Assembly: GCA_026724425.1 (NCBI GenBank)
Contig: JAIUCV010000004.1
Span: forward strand, 2,862,001-2,926,000
Direction of reading: 5' to 3'
DNA: 64,000 nt
From: Erythrophleum ivorense
Taxonomy: Eukaryota; Streptophyta; Magnoliopsida; Fabales; Fabaceae
The translations under genes were made by a program, and so were the position numbers. Under the pieces are notes generated by a model. It was not told where the DNA came from. It saw nothing but the letters and a program-made list of their open reading frames with translations, and ran no database searches. How positions within the stretch are numbered: position 1 is the stretch's first letter; the number at the start of each line of letters is the position of its first letter. Of this stretch, positions 1-13,200 are shown piece by piece.

Positions 1-2240
1 TGCTGTTACCATAACATTTATAATTATTATTGTAATTATTGTCACTATAATCCTTATCACTATTATTTATGATTTCAAAAAATATGTTATTGAACTAAAC
101 ATATAAATGTAACACTTAAAGAAACATCATGAAATATTTTTGAGGATATTTTAAATCAACCAAACAATTTAAATAGTATTTGCGAGTATGACATTGTTAA
201 ACCACACTCTTGCGGCTTGTTTGGTTGCGTCATGAAAAAGGAAATGGAAAAGAGAAATTTGGTGAAATTTTATTTTTATTCCTTTAATCATTATTTAATA
301 TTATTTATCAATCATTATTCAATCATTAAAAGTATAAGTATTATAGATATTTTCTATCTCTAAAATTATTATTTTTTTATCTTTAACTTTTTACGTATCA
401 AACGAGTTGTTTGAGGGGATAAAAAATTTATCACCGTGACTTTTCATGCATGCAACTATTTTTGATAGAATGTTGATACATAACTTATGAAATGCTTAGA
501 GTATTATTATCTTCCAGTAAAATGATTTTCAGTTGTAGCTAGAACCCTTGAATTTAAAGACGCTTGGCATTTCAATTTAGTTACAAGTTAACAATGTATA
601 TTACTAATTCATTTATTTTCTAATGATTACTGTATTTCACAAGTCACGTAATATTTTGTTGACTGACTCTTTAACTATCCGAACTTCATAAATATTAGGA
701 ATAAGACCCTCTTTCGTCATATAACTCACACATATCTTTTTTTTTTCTTATTTTTTTTCTAATTGAATCATATTTATTATTGAAAAGAATCCAAATCCAA
801 ATAATAGGCATATTTCTTAAAAAAAAGTGTTTTTTTCCAAAGAAAAGGAAATTCATCCATCATTGTTCATTGTTAATAAGAAAATAAATACATTTTATTC
901 GATTCTTTTTCTTTGCCCCATACGGATATTGAATGGAATGAACTATTATTTTTCAATGTAATTTTTAAAATTAACATTCCACATATATATAACATTATTT
1001 CCCATATTAATATTCACGTTAATATTTTTGGTTAAATTTTGGATTAAAATATCGAAAGGCAGTTATATTATAATTAAACAAATTAAAGGTATTAAATGCG
1101 CCACTTTAAACTATAAAGGAATACATTGATTTAAACTATATTATGCAGGGTAAATTAATTTACCCTGACATTAAATTTAGAAAATGAAACCTGATTTTTC
1201 ATTTCAATTATTGAATTCAAAGCTAAATATTTACAAATAATAAACTGACAATTCAATCATCTTTGAAAAATTGCAAAGCGTATATGCCATTAAAATTTTT
1301 TATCTTTGCAAAATAAAATTTAATGTTTTAAATACTATATGCAAAAAATTTTATTCAATGGCTGAAATTAAGAATCTTTTTGATTTGCTCATTAAGATTT
1401 TAAAACAATTTTGATTTAAACTGAATTTAGCCAATTTATTGAAAAAAATGTGCTATATTACTCAAAATACTTAACTATTATAGGAAATTTTATTAAAGTA
1501 TTAACGGAATGATTTTAATATATTATAGAAAGTTTTGATAATTCTATTAATTCTATTTCTCAATATATCATGGTAATTATTTATAGTATATTATTTTAAG
1601 ACAATCATTTAATTTTAGATGAAAACCCATTCATAAAATAGAAAATTTTGTATTTATTATAAGTATTAAATTCAAAATGTTGTTGATTAATAAAATAAAA
1701 AATTTTAAATTTGTCTTCCAATTATATAACAATGATAAGGTGTAGCTTATGTAACAATTAATTTAACTGTTTAAGAAAGATATTAAATAATTTTATGCAT
1801 TATGAAATGAATCACCAGTCACATAATAATTGATAATTAAAATGTTTATATTATTAACAATATATTTAAATAGTCTATTATTATTAATATTTAAATAATC
1901 TAAGATATTTTTTGCATGAAATAATTTAATATATTAAGTAATTTAAATTAACCGTACTTAGCATATTTGAAAAAAGAAACTAAATCACTTGTAGTTAAAT
2001 ATTATATTCAAACCGTAGTTTCAGACGAAAAAAAATCTCAGAATAATGAAAAAAGATGAAGATTTTTTTTTTAAAGCTCAAGAAATCATAGATACAATGT
2101 AACCTGCTAATCATCTTGATTATCATGATCTTTACTGGCTAGTAAGCGTCAACATTCTACGTTCAACGGACAAAAAAAAGTAAAACTAGTCTCCTCTTCC
2201 TTTCAAGATGTTCTAGCAATTTTTAAATTGCAAAGGAACA
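1..2240. other. AT-rich intergenic region upstream of the PTM-like gene
   Basis: No open frame of gene length or recognisable protein similarity is visible on either strand. The stretch is very AT-rich, with many A and T runs and short ATTATT-type simple sequence. A possible small MITE lies near 214-406 and is listed separately. The promoter of the PTM-like gene should lie in the last few hundred bases, but no single TATA box stands out from the AT-rich background. Confidence 0.6.
214..406. mobile_element. possible small MITE
   Basis: The left end reads CTTGTTTGGTTGCGT and the right end, read in reverse complement, CTCGTTTGATACGT, an imperfect terminal inverted repeat. The interior is non-coding and AT-rich. 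No convincing target-site duplication was found, so both the boundaries and the class are uncertain. Confidence 0.3.
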
Positions 2241-2563
2241 CCTTCATAGATATTCTCTTTTTCGTTTTAGGTTGCCACCCCCTTTGATTTCCTTTCGGAT
2301 TTACTTCGTTTGACCCATTCGGTTTCTTGGAGAGAGAGTGACGTTTCTCCAACTTCCGCACTCCCTCGCTTCGGGCTTTCACTGTGCGCCCGTTATTAAC
2401 ATTTCAGAAGAGTCATGGTTTTTGCATCATAGGCTTCCTGTTCTTCAACCAAAACCCTCCCTCCTCCTCTCTTTTTTCGGCTCCTAAAAGCCAAAATTTC
2501 GAATTCTTTTTCCCCTTAAAGAGATCACTAGTTGTGTTGGGAATAATAGTTATTCTTTTTCAA
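2240..2563 (+). promoter_or_regulatory. probable 5' UTR / promoter-proximal region of the PTM-like gene
   Basis: Base composition changes from AT-rich to a CT-rich leader just before the first exon, as is common in plant 5' UTRs. The frame is open upstream of the chosen ATG as far as a GTG near 2384, but no in-frame ATG occurs there. The first ATG in frame with the conserved N-terminal domain is at 2564. The transcription start cannot be placed. Confidence 0.4.
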
Positions 2564-4278
2564 ATGGAGTTCGTGGGCAAAACTGTGAAGAAGGAGGTCA
2601 AGGGGGTTGGGATTATCTCGGGAATAGTGAAATCTTACGATTCATCGTCTGGGTTCGTCGAGATCGTCTACGAAGATGGTAATTCCGAGGAGTTGGAATC
2701 GTCCGACGTAGCTTCGCTTCTGCAAGGTGAACCGGAGCTCGCAAAGGTGAAGCGACGGGTCGGAAGGAAACCCAAAAAGAGGCGTCGTGTAGAAAGAAAG
2801 CATGAAACCCGTGGAAGCTCAGGTAATATCAGTGAAAATTTGGGGATTTTCATGCCAAATAATTCTGAATTTGGAGGGGTTTTGGATGAAAATGTTTCTG
2901 CTAGTGGGAATTTAAAAGTAAATGGTGAATTAGATAGTGGGTTGAAGAGGAGCCAGGGTATGGCAAATGGGGCGGGAGGGAATTTGATTTTTGGAACAGA
3001 AATTATGGGCAATGTGAATTGGAGTGCCAGCTCTAACGGGATCAGAGAAAATCAACGGAAGGAAAGTGGGTATGAAGAGAAATCCAAAGGAAGTATATCT
3101 ACTAATGGGAATTCCAACATAATGGATTGTGTAAAAGATGGGTTTGATTTGAATGCTAGGCTTAACCTGAACGAGGATTTGGATTTGAATGATGGGTGTA
3201 GTTCACTTGTTAATATTGAGGATGGTTTGAAGAAAAGGGGTTGTATTGATTTAAATGTGGATGTGAGTAATGAAATTGATGTCAGCCCAAACGTGACTGA
3301 TTTAGGTTGTTCAGCAGTGGAAACATCGAAGAGGAAATGTAATTTTGATTTGAATGTCGAGGTATATGATGAAATTAAGGAAACTGAGGGAGATGCTGCT
3401 GGAGATGGACTGTCAGATGGAGGTCGTTTGTTTGATAAGTTAGGGCAAAGCCAAAAGTCAGAGACTGATATTGATCAAAATTCTGTACAAGATGATAGTG
3501 TTAAAAGGAATTTGGATGATACCACAAATTCTATCAAGTTGGAGGGAACTAATAGTTTCCTTGAGCGTGCTGGTAAAGGTGCTTCTGTCAGTTTGATTGA
3601 GGAAAAGGAAGATGGAGCTTACAATGGAGGTATTGTGGCTATTGACTCTCTTGGGGTTTCCAATGTTATTTCTGTTAAGGATTGTGATTCTGTGGAGGTT
3701 CGGCAGGAGCATAGTCATTCTGAAGCTGGTATTGCTATAATTCATGAATGCCAAAATGAACCAGGAAGTCAATGTAAACAAGGAAGTGGCCGGAGGAAGA
3801 GAAGAAAACTATCAGATAATCTGAAAGCCACCCCAGAGACAGTTTTAAGGAGGAGTTCTCGCCGGGCATCAGCTCTAAAACATGATTCAAGCACTATAAC
3901 ATTGAATGCGATGGATGATCCGTTGATGTCTCCAGGGCCCAGTGCATTAACTGAAGAAAAAATGATTGTTTCTGGTAGTGAGCAATATGAACAGTGCAGT
4001 GTCCTTCCACCAAAGTTGCAATTACCCCCTTCTTCTCAAAATTTGAACTTAGATAACATTCCTGTTCTTGATCTTTTTTCCATTTATGCCTGTTTGAGGT
4101 CATTCAGTACTATATTATTTTTAAGTCCTTTTGAGTTGGAGGATTTTGTAGCTGCACTGAAGAGCGTAAATCCTAACGTATTATTTGACAGCATTCATGT
4201 TTCTATTTTACAAACTCTTAGAAAGCACTTGGAATACCTTTCCAATGAGGGTTGCCAATCTGCATCCAATTGCCTCAG
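2564..4278 (+). CDS. PTM-like exon 1: Tudor-like domain, DLN-rich linker, start of DDT domain
   Basis: The start is the ATG at 2564 (MEFVGKTVKKEVKG). The first 55 residues form a Tudor/Agenet-like unit (GKTVKKEVKGVGIISG, then EIVYEDGNSEELESSD). A basic nuclear-localisation-like patch follows (KRRVGRKPKKRRR). Residues around 190-270 repeat FDLN, LNLN, DLDLN, IDLN and FDLN, which resemble EAR-type repression motifs. The end of the exon carries the DDT domain (LFSIYACLRSFSTILFLSPF, LEDFVAALKS). The donor reads CTCAG|GTATAT and leaves phase 2. Confidence 0.88.
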
Positions 4279-7200
4279 GTATATTTTATTTTCCCATTCA
4301 TTGGTCTTACAAATCAATCTGTTTGGTCTTGATTCCTCTGTATTATATACTTCTTCATCACTTTTTTTTTTTGGGGCAGAAATTTGAACTGGGATTTGTT
4401 GGACCTTGTCACATGGCCCATTTTTATGGCTGAGTACCTTCTGATTCATGGTTCAGGACTTAAAACTGGTTTTGATCTTAAGCACTTGATGTTCGGAAGT
4501 GACTACCACAAGCAGCCTGTGACTTTGAAGGTTGAAATTCTTCAGTGCCTTTGTGATGAGATGATGGAAGTGGAATCCATAAGGGTGGAGCTTAACAGAA
4601 GATCCTTGGTGACTGAGACTGATATGAGTTTTGATCAGAGTATGTATTTTGACATTTGCAAGAAAAGGAGAGCTCTAATGGATGTGTCTGGTGGCTCTTC
4701 TCTGACTGAGGAGACTGTTGATGACACAACTGACTGGAACAGTGATGAATGCTGCCTTTGCAAGATGGATGGAAGTTTGATATGTTGTGATGGTTGCCCT
4801 GCTGCGTTCCACTCGAGGTGTGTGGGAATTACTAATGACCATTTACCTGAAGGTGACTGGTATTGCCCTGAGTGTGCAATCGGCAGACATAAGCCCTGGA
4901 TGAAAACACAAAAATCACTTCGAGGAGCAGACCTTTTAGGAATTGATCCTCATGGCCGTCTTTATTTTAAGAGCTGTGGTTACCTGTTAGTGTAAGTGTG
5001 TATATACCTTTTTTATGGATATACTTGCTACTTCTTCGACCATAAGGGCTTGCACATGGTTAACATATAAATAATAATACTTATGTTTGGGTGCACGTGT
5101 AATCTGAATGCATAATATGGATTTACATGAAATGGAGGTAGAGTAAATTCAATAAAACCTAGGGTGTGTTTGGATGGATGGCAAGGGATGGAATGGAATG
5201 GCTGAAGTCATTTGGGCTTTTGTTTTGAAGTTTTTTTAGGTATGTAGTGAAATGGCAAGGGATGGCCTCTAAGACCACTCTTTGCCATCCAAGATTCCAA
5301 TTTTTAGGTCTCTCCAAATTGGGGGTTCAATGATGAAATGGAATAGATAGGTGATACAATTACAATTATATCTTCCTTGGCTAAAACTTGCTAGAATCAC
5401 ATTCTAAGGGTAATATTGGAAAAATAATTTATAAGCCATTCCATTCCATCAAATCCCTCCCTTCCCTCAGTAAGCTCCCAAATAATGGAATGGCACATGA
5501 CTTGCCATTTCATTCCATTCTATTCCCTTATAAACTCCCAAACATAACCCTAGTCTTATCCTCGTTTTGGGGTGATTTGCAATGACCTAGTGACTTTTAG
5601 TTGATATTTTAGGGCTGACTTGACTTTCTGTTATTGTCCTGCCCCTTTATATGACAAGAGGATATACTCTTAATGGGGCAAGCTCCAACATTTCTAACAT
5701 ATAATTCTTTCTCTAGCGTATAGTTATTTCTTTTGCAGGTGGTCTCCTTGAATTTCCCTTCAGTCTCTGTTATTCCTCACTCAGCAAACAGGATTTATGG
5801 TGGGCATCAAGGAGACAACATTTATAGAAGCTGGTTTTGTTGATCCGCCCCATCTATTTGATCATTCTGTTCCGTCATGAACTGACTCTTCCCTAAATTT
5901 AGATTGATTGGTGAATGACTTTGGACTTTCAAGTGAATATATGCACTTATCACTGTAGAAAACGCTAACCACATCATATTTATGAATGATACATATTTAT
6001 AAATCATTCTTGATTGGCATTGCTTTTGATCATCTTGCTATCTTCTCACTGTATTTCCTTTTTAAAAACTTTGCAGGTCAGATTCATCTGACATGAGATC
6101 TGTGTTCAATTACTACCACATAAATGATCTGCATGTTGTAATTGAAGTGCTAAAAGTGGCTGATGCTTTCTATGGTGGCATATTAATGGCTATCTACAAG
6201 CACTGGGATATTCCTTTTAACTTAAATGTAGGAGCTAGTAAGCTGGAAGTCTTAAATCAAAGTGCTGGTAGAAACATGTCTATGAAGGTAGAATATACTG
6301 CTATATGTCCATCCTCAGCACCTTTTACATCTTCAGAAACATTCTTGGACAAGAATCAGGCTGATGACCAAAGAAAGTTTGAGGGAATTTCAACTGTACA
6401 ACATCTGGGCCAAGAATTTCTCATAGCTGGGAAACGGCTAGATTCAGTGACAACAACAGAAGGTCCTTCTCTTGCTTCAGAAGGATCAGCTGATACCACA
6501 CAACTGAGATCAGGCGCTGACAGTCTTCTAACATATGGACACCATGATTCCAATAGATCTGATGAGGCCTTGAATCAGTCAGGAATATCAGGGAAATCGC
6601 ATCCAGTTGGTCACCATTCTTTGACATCATCCGGCTTAGTTGTGAGCCATAAAATAAACTTAAGATCTGCAGGTACTGGCTATACTGCATCTACTGTATC
6701 TACTGAGAATAGAGCTACTTCTGAAGTGCCTTGTGGAATTGACTACATAAACTATTACAGCTTTGCTCGAACGGCTTCATTAGTGGCAGAGGAGTTGATA
6801 CGTAAATCACCTGAAAAGACCAATAAGAACTTTGTAATGTCTGAAGAAGACTTAATCTCAGAACAAGCAAAGGCCATTATTAAGAAATCTACAAACTTTC
6901 ACTGGCTGAGTTCTCAGAATGTAAATGCAGCTGCCCAAAAAGAAAAATGTGGGTGGTGCTTTTCTTGCAAAGTTGAGAATGATGACAGAGGTTGCTTGTT
7001 TAACACTATGGTGATGCCTGTTCGGGAAGTGTCTAAAAGTAATTTAGTTGGGCTTCAACCTAAGAAGAACCAGAATGCCCATCTTAGAGATGTCATATGT
7101 CATATTCTCTCCCTTGAGGATCGATTACGTGGGCTTCTATCAGGGCCATGGTTGAATCTCCATCATTCTAAGAATTGGCGTAACGATCTTCTAAAAGCAT

Positions 7201-10200
7201 CTGATGTTGCATCTGTTAAATGCTTATTACTGATTGTAAGGATATGTTTTCTGTGTCTCTCAATTATTTTTATTTCAGTCATCAGTTGTGTGACTAGCTG
7301 ATGTTTTGATTACAATTTATGATAATCTTGTTTGATATCATTCATTGGTCAACTCATCCCTTATTCTATAGTATTAGGGTGATCCATGTAAAGTTTTGTC
7401 AGAAATCCTTACTAGTGCTAATTAAGTGGAAAAAAAACTACTCTTGGTTTATGTTAATATAGTTTTAAGTTTTAACCCTGCCCATGAGTGGTTGATTGGA
7501 CAATTTTAAGTTTCTTTTAGCACTATTTGTCGATTGCAAAGCTGTCAAAATTGAGATTTTACCAAGGATTGGGCCGGGGGATGCTGAGGATCAAATCACA
7601 GGATTTAATTAATAATTTGTTAGATCCTACTTTTCCATGAAAATAAGTTTTGAAAACATATATATGTTTCTCACAGAATCACTAATTAGAAAATTAGCTT
7701 TGTAACTCTTATTAATATACAAGTCACTTGTTAGAATCATTCATTCAAGCACATGTTTGTTAAATATAATTATTAGGAGCCATATTCCATGTAGTAAAAT
7801 CTAAACAAGTTTCTAATCGAAGTTAAAGAAGCTAATTTTTTTTTTGGTTTACAATGTGGATCACATAACTCATTGATTCACTATTGTGTTCTCCATCTTC
7901 TTAATTAATTCATGCTCTGATCTATCTGGCATCAAGTGTGGGCTCTAAATTGTTCCATTGTTTTTGTGTTTAAAATTAGCCAATTTCATGATCTGACTTG
8001 TGATTTTGAAAACCTTGGTTGACTTTTCATGTTTAGGGGAGGGGAGACAGTTGAGAATCCATTGAGGTCATGATAAATTATCTTTCTTATTGCATTTCAT
8101 ATAATGAATATATGTTTTTGCGGTACCTTGACCTTGGCAACGGTGTAGTTGATTTTATTGGGTAGGGTGGCTCTTCATGTGTGATATATGTGTGTGTATT
8201 TCTGTTTCACTGGCTGCGTGCTGGCTTTCATGGGTTATATAATGCTTCTGTTGTTATTGAGGCTGAAATAATAATTTTTAGAATAATTAAATCTCAAGCC
8301 TGATCACCACAAAAGGGTGAGTTCTTTCAAAGTGGTTAGCTGGGCTCAGATGATCTAGGTTTTGGATTTACATTGTCCTCTGGTTCATGCTTAAGTATCC
8401 TTAATATTTTCTGCAGTTAGAATCCAATTTGCGGCTTCTTGCACTTTCGGCAGATTGGTTGAAACATGTGGATTCTGTTGTTACCATGGGTTCAGCTTGT
8501 CATATTGTGGCCAGTTCACGCACATCTTCAAGGCATGGTATTGGAAGGAAAAGGACAAGGTGTTCAGATATTGAGTCCAACTCATCTTCTAACACGAGTG
8601 GTTTGGGAGCATATTGGTGGAGAGGTGGTAGACTTTCGCGTCATTTATTTAATTGGAAGGTTTTGCCTCGCTCCTTGGTTACCAAGGCTGCTAGACAAGG
8701 TTTGCAAATTATTTTCTCTTGTATATTAACAGTAGTGCTAGTGTTAGGAGTTAGTTAATCTTAATGATTATTTTGAATTTGTCTGAAGTTTGAAATTTTG
8801 CAGCTGGGTGTACAAAGATACCGGGCATACTATATCCTGAGAATTCAGATTTTGCAAGGAGGAGTAAATATGTTGCTTGGCGAGCTGCTGTTGAGACATC
8901 AATTAGCGTGGAGCAGCTTGCTATCCAGGTATGGTCACTTGACTCGCTGACTGCTCTTGGCATCTGACATTAATGGTGCTCATCCCTAATTGGGATCTAC
9001 CCAATTCTGGTCTTTAACCTAGGTATTGTGGTATGATTATTTGAGATAATATTCTTATTGATTTTGGTACTTTAGTTGCACTTTTTTTTTGTGATTGATG
9101 TTCAGTTTTAAATTGGAGCTAATCAATAGAATATACTTTAGTTCCTTCATTTAATTTAGTCTTAATGACATCAATCATGATATTCTTTAATGCTAGCTAA
9201 TCAATCAACATTTAATTGCCTTCCTCAACAGCTCCCCTAAATATTTTTCTTGCAATATATTCTTGATCTGTCAAGAACGCAAAACAAAAGGGTCAAAAGG
9301 TCATACAGTCAAGTCCTTCAATCTATTGGAAAGAAAAATCCCTACAAGTTTTCTATGTGTCAGGTAGACATGTACCACCAAATAGAAGCTAGTTGAACAT
9401 TTCTATACTAATTTAAATGATTGGGCAAGGTCTTACTTTCAAAATTCTAGCAATGCTCTGTGTTGAAAGGAACAAACTAGTGAAAGCATTGCATATTTGT
9501 ATGAAACATTTTTTCCTTGTTTTTACTGAAATCTTTATAACAAAAAACAAAGACCTTTCAAAATTTGAAGGACAGAGGAAATGCTCCCAAGAAATAGTAA
9601 ATAAAGTGCACCACATACTTTGTATCACTGGGCAACACTAGAATTGGTGACTCTGTTTTTGGACTACTGTGATCCATGAGGAAAATGTCCGGGGAAAGAC
9701 TGAATATGGTCTTCAATCTTCATAATTACGATAGGGCATTAGTAGCACTGAAGTAATTGCCTCATTTTGCAGCACATGAGCACATAAACACATGCATGGT
9801 TTGATGCCTTTTGGTACATTTTGGCTTTATACTCTTGGTAAATTATTTATTACAAGTAGCTGACAAAATTGTACTTATTGTCATGAATTAGCTGTCTCTT
9901 CTATTCCAAGGTCCCTTAAGCTATGTCATGTTTCAGGTTAGAGAGCTTGATTCAAACATTAGGTGGCATGACATTGAGAATACTCATCCTCTATATGTGT
10001 TGGACAAGGAATCTAGAAAATCAATCAGGCTGTTCAAAAAAGTAATTGTACGCAGGAAGTGCACTGAAGGGGAATCTGTAAAGTATCTTCTTGATTTTGG
10101 GAAGAGAAGGGCTGTTCCAGATGTTGTTATGAGACATGGTTCTTTGTTGGAACAATCCTCAAGTGACAGGAAAAAATATTGGCTGGATGAACCTTATGTT

Positions 10201-13200
10201 CCCTTGCATCTTATAAAGAATTTTGAGGACAAAAAAATTGCTCGCAAGTCCAATGAAATGAAACCAGGAAAAGTTCTGGAGAGGGGTGGATTAAATAAGA
10301 GAGTTCCTAAAAAACTGGGATTTTCATATTTGTTTTCCAGGATGGAAGGATCTGACTATCATCAGTGTGGCCACTGCAACAAAGATGTTCCAACCAGGTA
10401 TTTCCAATGTTCATTTTTGCCTAGAAATGTGTTTGATATCAGTTCCATAACCCATATGTGCTATTGCTTTTCTGTTTATTTATTTACATATATATATATA
10501 TATATATATATTTGCTAGGTATGTCATATGTAGTGCTTGCATATTCTACTTTGGTTGTAACTGACTTTAAAATGCATATCTCTTTTTTGTTTTAATAATA
10601 GAATAAACATTGTTAGAGAAGAGGAGAAAAGAAGTACAAGGGCAGGGGATAATATTTCCATTTAAAAGAAATGGGAAAAAAGTTATTATCTTAATAGTAG
10701 TTACTGACTTGCTTAGTTAGGCACCTGATGTGTCTATTTATAGTTGTAAATTAGGTTAAGTACAAGGGTTAGTACATGTAAAGCCATTCCACTAATCACC
10801 TACACACTCAGTTTAACCTAGCTGTCACTCACACACTATTCTAACGAAAAGAAAGGAAAGACCCCCCAAAAAAGAAAAATCCATAACTGATAGAGCCTTG
10901 CAAACTTGGTATTAGTGAAAAGAAATACAGAGCAAATAAGAGCACACACACACACACATGCAACCTTTCCCTCTGGTATTCGAGAGACCAGAGACCTCTC
11001 CACTTTCAGACTAGCTACCCCTGCATGTCCACTCCCCTCCTAATTATTCCCTCCCTCCCCGCGTTACACATGCGGAAGTTAGTTACAATATGTTCTCTCT
11101 CTCTGCCAGCTCACCCCCACTGGTCCCTACTCTCTTATTCCTCCTAGTATAAATCTTACCAAATCTGGGCCGGATGTTCCCGAGCCCATCAATTCTCGCC
11201 CCATTGAGCTGCACCTTGTCCCTAAGGTGAAAATGAGGGAAATGAGCATCGATTACGTCGTAATCCTCCTACAAACTCTCATATGTGGGACAACCTTCCC
11301 ATTGAATTAGCACTTCTAACTTCCCATTGGTAAGCCTTCTTGTTTGTAAGACCTGTTCTGGTTGCCATTGCAACTCTAAGTCCTCCATCATAGTTATTGG
11401 TATATCGGTCACCGGAGTATGCGCGTTGAGAGACTTTCTTAATTGAGATACCTGAAAGACGGGATGAATCCTAGCATGGCCTGGTAGTTGCAATTTATAT
11501 ACTACTGCACCAACCTTCTCCAGTACTTGATATGGCCCATAGAATCTGGGTGCCAACTTCTCATTTGGTTTCCTAGCTAGGGATTTAAATTTGTATGGTC
11601 TTAGCTTCACATATACATAATCTCCCACCTGAAATTGTACCTCTTGTCTTCTCTTATCTGTAACCTCCTTCATGTACACTTGAGCTTTCTCCAAATTTTC
11701 TTTTAACTCTTCTAGTATCAAATTCCGTTCTTTCAAAGCTACATTCACATCTTCCACAGTTGAGGGGCAATCATTCCACTTGAGTAAAGTGGGTGGGTCT
11801 TTGTACCATATAACGCTTTGAAAGGTGTCATTCCAGTAGATCAGTTGAATGAAGTGTTAAACCAATATTCTGCCCAAGATAACCATCTACTCCATTGGTT
11901 GGGTCTCCCTTCCACAAAACAACGAAGATAGGTTTCCAAACTTCTATTAATAACCTCTGTTTGCCCGTTGGTCTCTAGATGGTATCCTGAATTGAACTTC
12001 AATGTAGTTCCAGCCAACTTGAAGAGCTCTCTCCAAAACTGACTTATGAATATATGGTCTCTATCTGACACGATTGACTTCGGGAACCCATGTAATTTCA
12101 CCACCTCCTTAATGAATATGGCAGCCACCTCCTTGGCTGTAAATGGGTGGGATAATGTCATAAATGACTATATTTGGTGAGTCGATCAACCACCACCATG
12201 ATAGTGTCATACTTTCTTGATATTGGTAACTCGGCAATAAAATCCATACTAAGATCCTCTCAAACTTGCTTAGGTATTGGCAAAGGCTGCAGCAACCCCG
12301 CTGGACTCATTGCTTGATATTTGTTCCGTTGACATGTTGTACATTGAGCCACATATGTTTGGGTATCTCGTTTCATCCTTTCCCAGTAAACAACTTCAAC
12401 TAATCTTTTATAGGTCCTGAGATATCTAGAATGCCCTCCTATAGGAGAATCATGAAATTCCTTGAGAAGAGCTCGAGTTCTAGGAGACTCTCGGGAAATC
12501 ACTAATCTTTTGTAATACATCAAACATCCCTTTTTTAAGTTATAACCAGATGGAGCTTCACCTCCCGTCAAAATCTGCTGCATTATGGCATTCAATTTGC
12601 TGTCCTGCTTGACCTCTTGGTCCAACTCCTCAACTTCTTCATACTGCCATAGGGAAATAGCCCGCATTTCCATCTCTCCATTCCTTCTAGAAAGATCATC
12701 AGCTGCTTTATTTTCTACTCCTGACTTATATCGAATTTCAAAGTGGTACCCCATCAGTTTAGTGACCCATTTCTTTTGGTCTGGATCCATAATTCTTTGC
12801 TCCAATAAATGCTTCAATGCTTTTTGATCTGTGCGAATGATAAATGGTGTCCTCTCAAATAGTGTTGCCATTTCCTTACTGCAAAGACCATGGCGATAAG
12901 TTCCCTTTCATAAATGGAACTTTGCCTAGCTTTGTTGGACAATTGCTGGCTAACGAAAGCGATAGGTTTTTGGTTCTGTATCAGCACAGCTCCAACTCCA
13001 CCCCCTGAAGCATCTATTTCTAGTTCAAATGGACGAGTGAAATCTGGCATGGTTAGTACGGGAACAGTGGTCATGGTCCTTTTTAACGTTTCAAATGCTC
13101 TTTGAGCTTCCTTTCCCCAACGGAATGCATCTTTTTTGAGTAAATTGGTTAGAGGAGTTGCAAGTCAGTTGTAATTTCTAACAAATTTCTGGTAATAACC

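Noticed and set aside
2384..2563. In-frame extension upstream of the PTM-like ATG
   Set aside because: It would begin at GTG, and no ATG lies between it and 2564. The residues resemble a translated leader rather than family sequence.
5740..5830. Possible extra PTM exon after a pyrimidine-rich AG
   Set aside because: Exon 2 (phase 2, ...LLV) joins perfectly to 6077 (SDSSDMRS), and the region at 5740 does not translate to family sequence.
8429..8758. Two overlapping plus frames over PTM exon 4
   Set aside because: Only one continues the PTM reading frame across splice sites; the other is a shadow frame.
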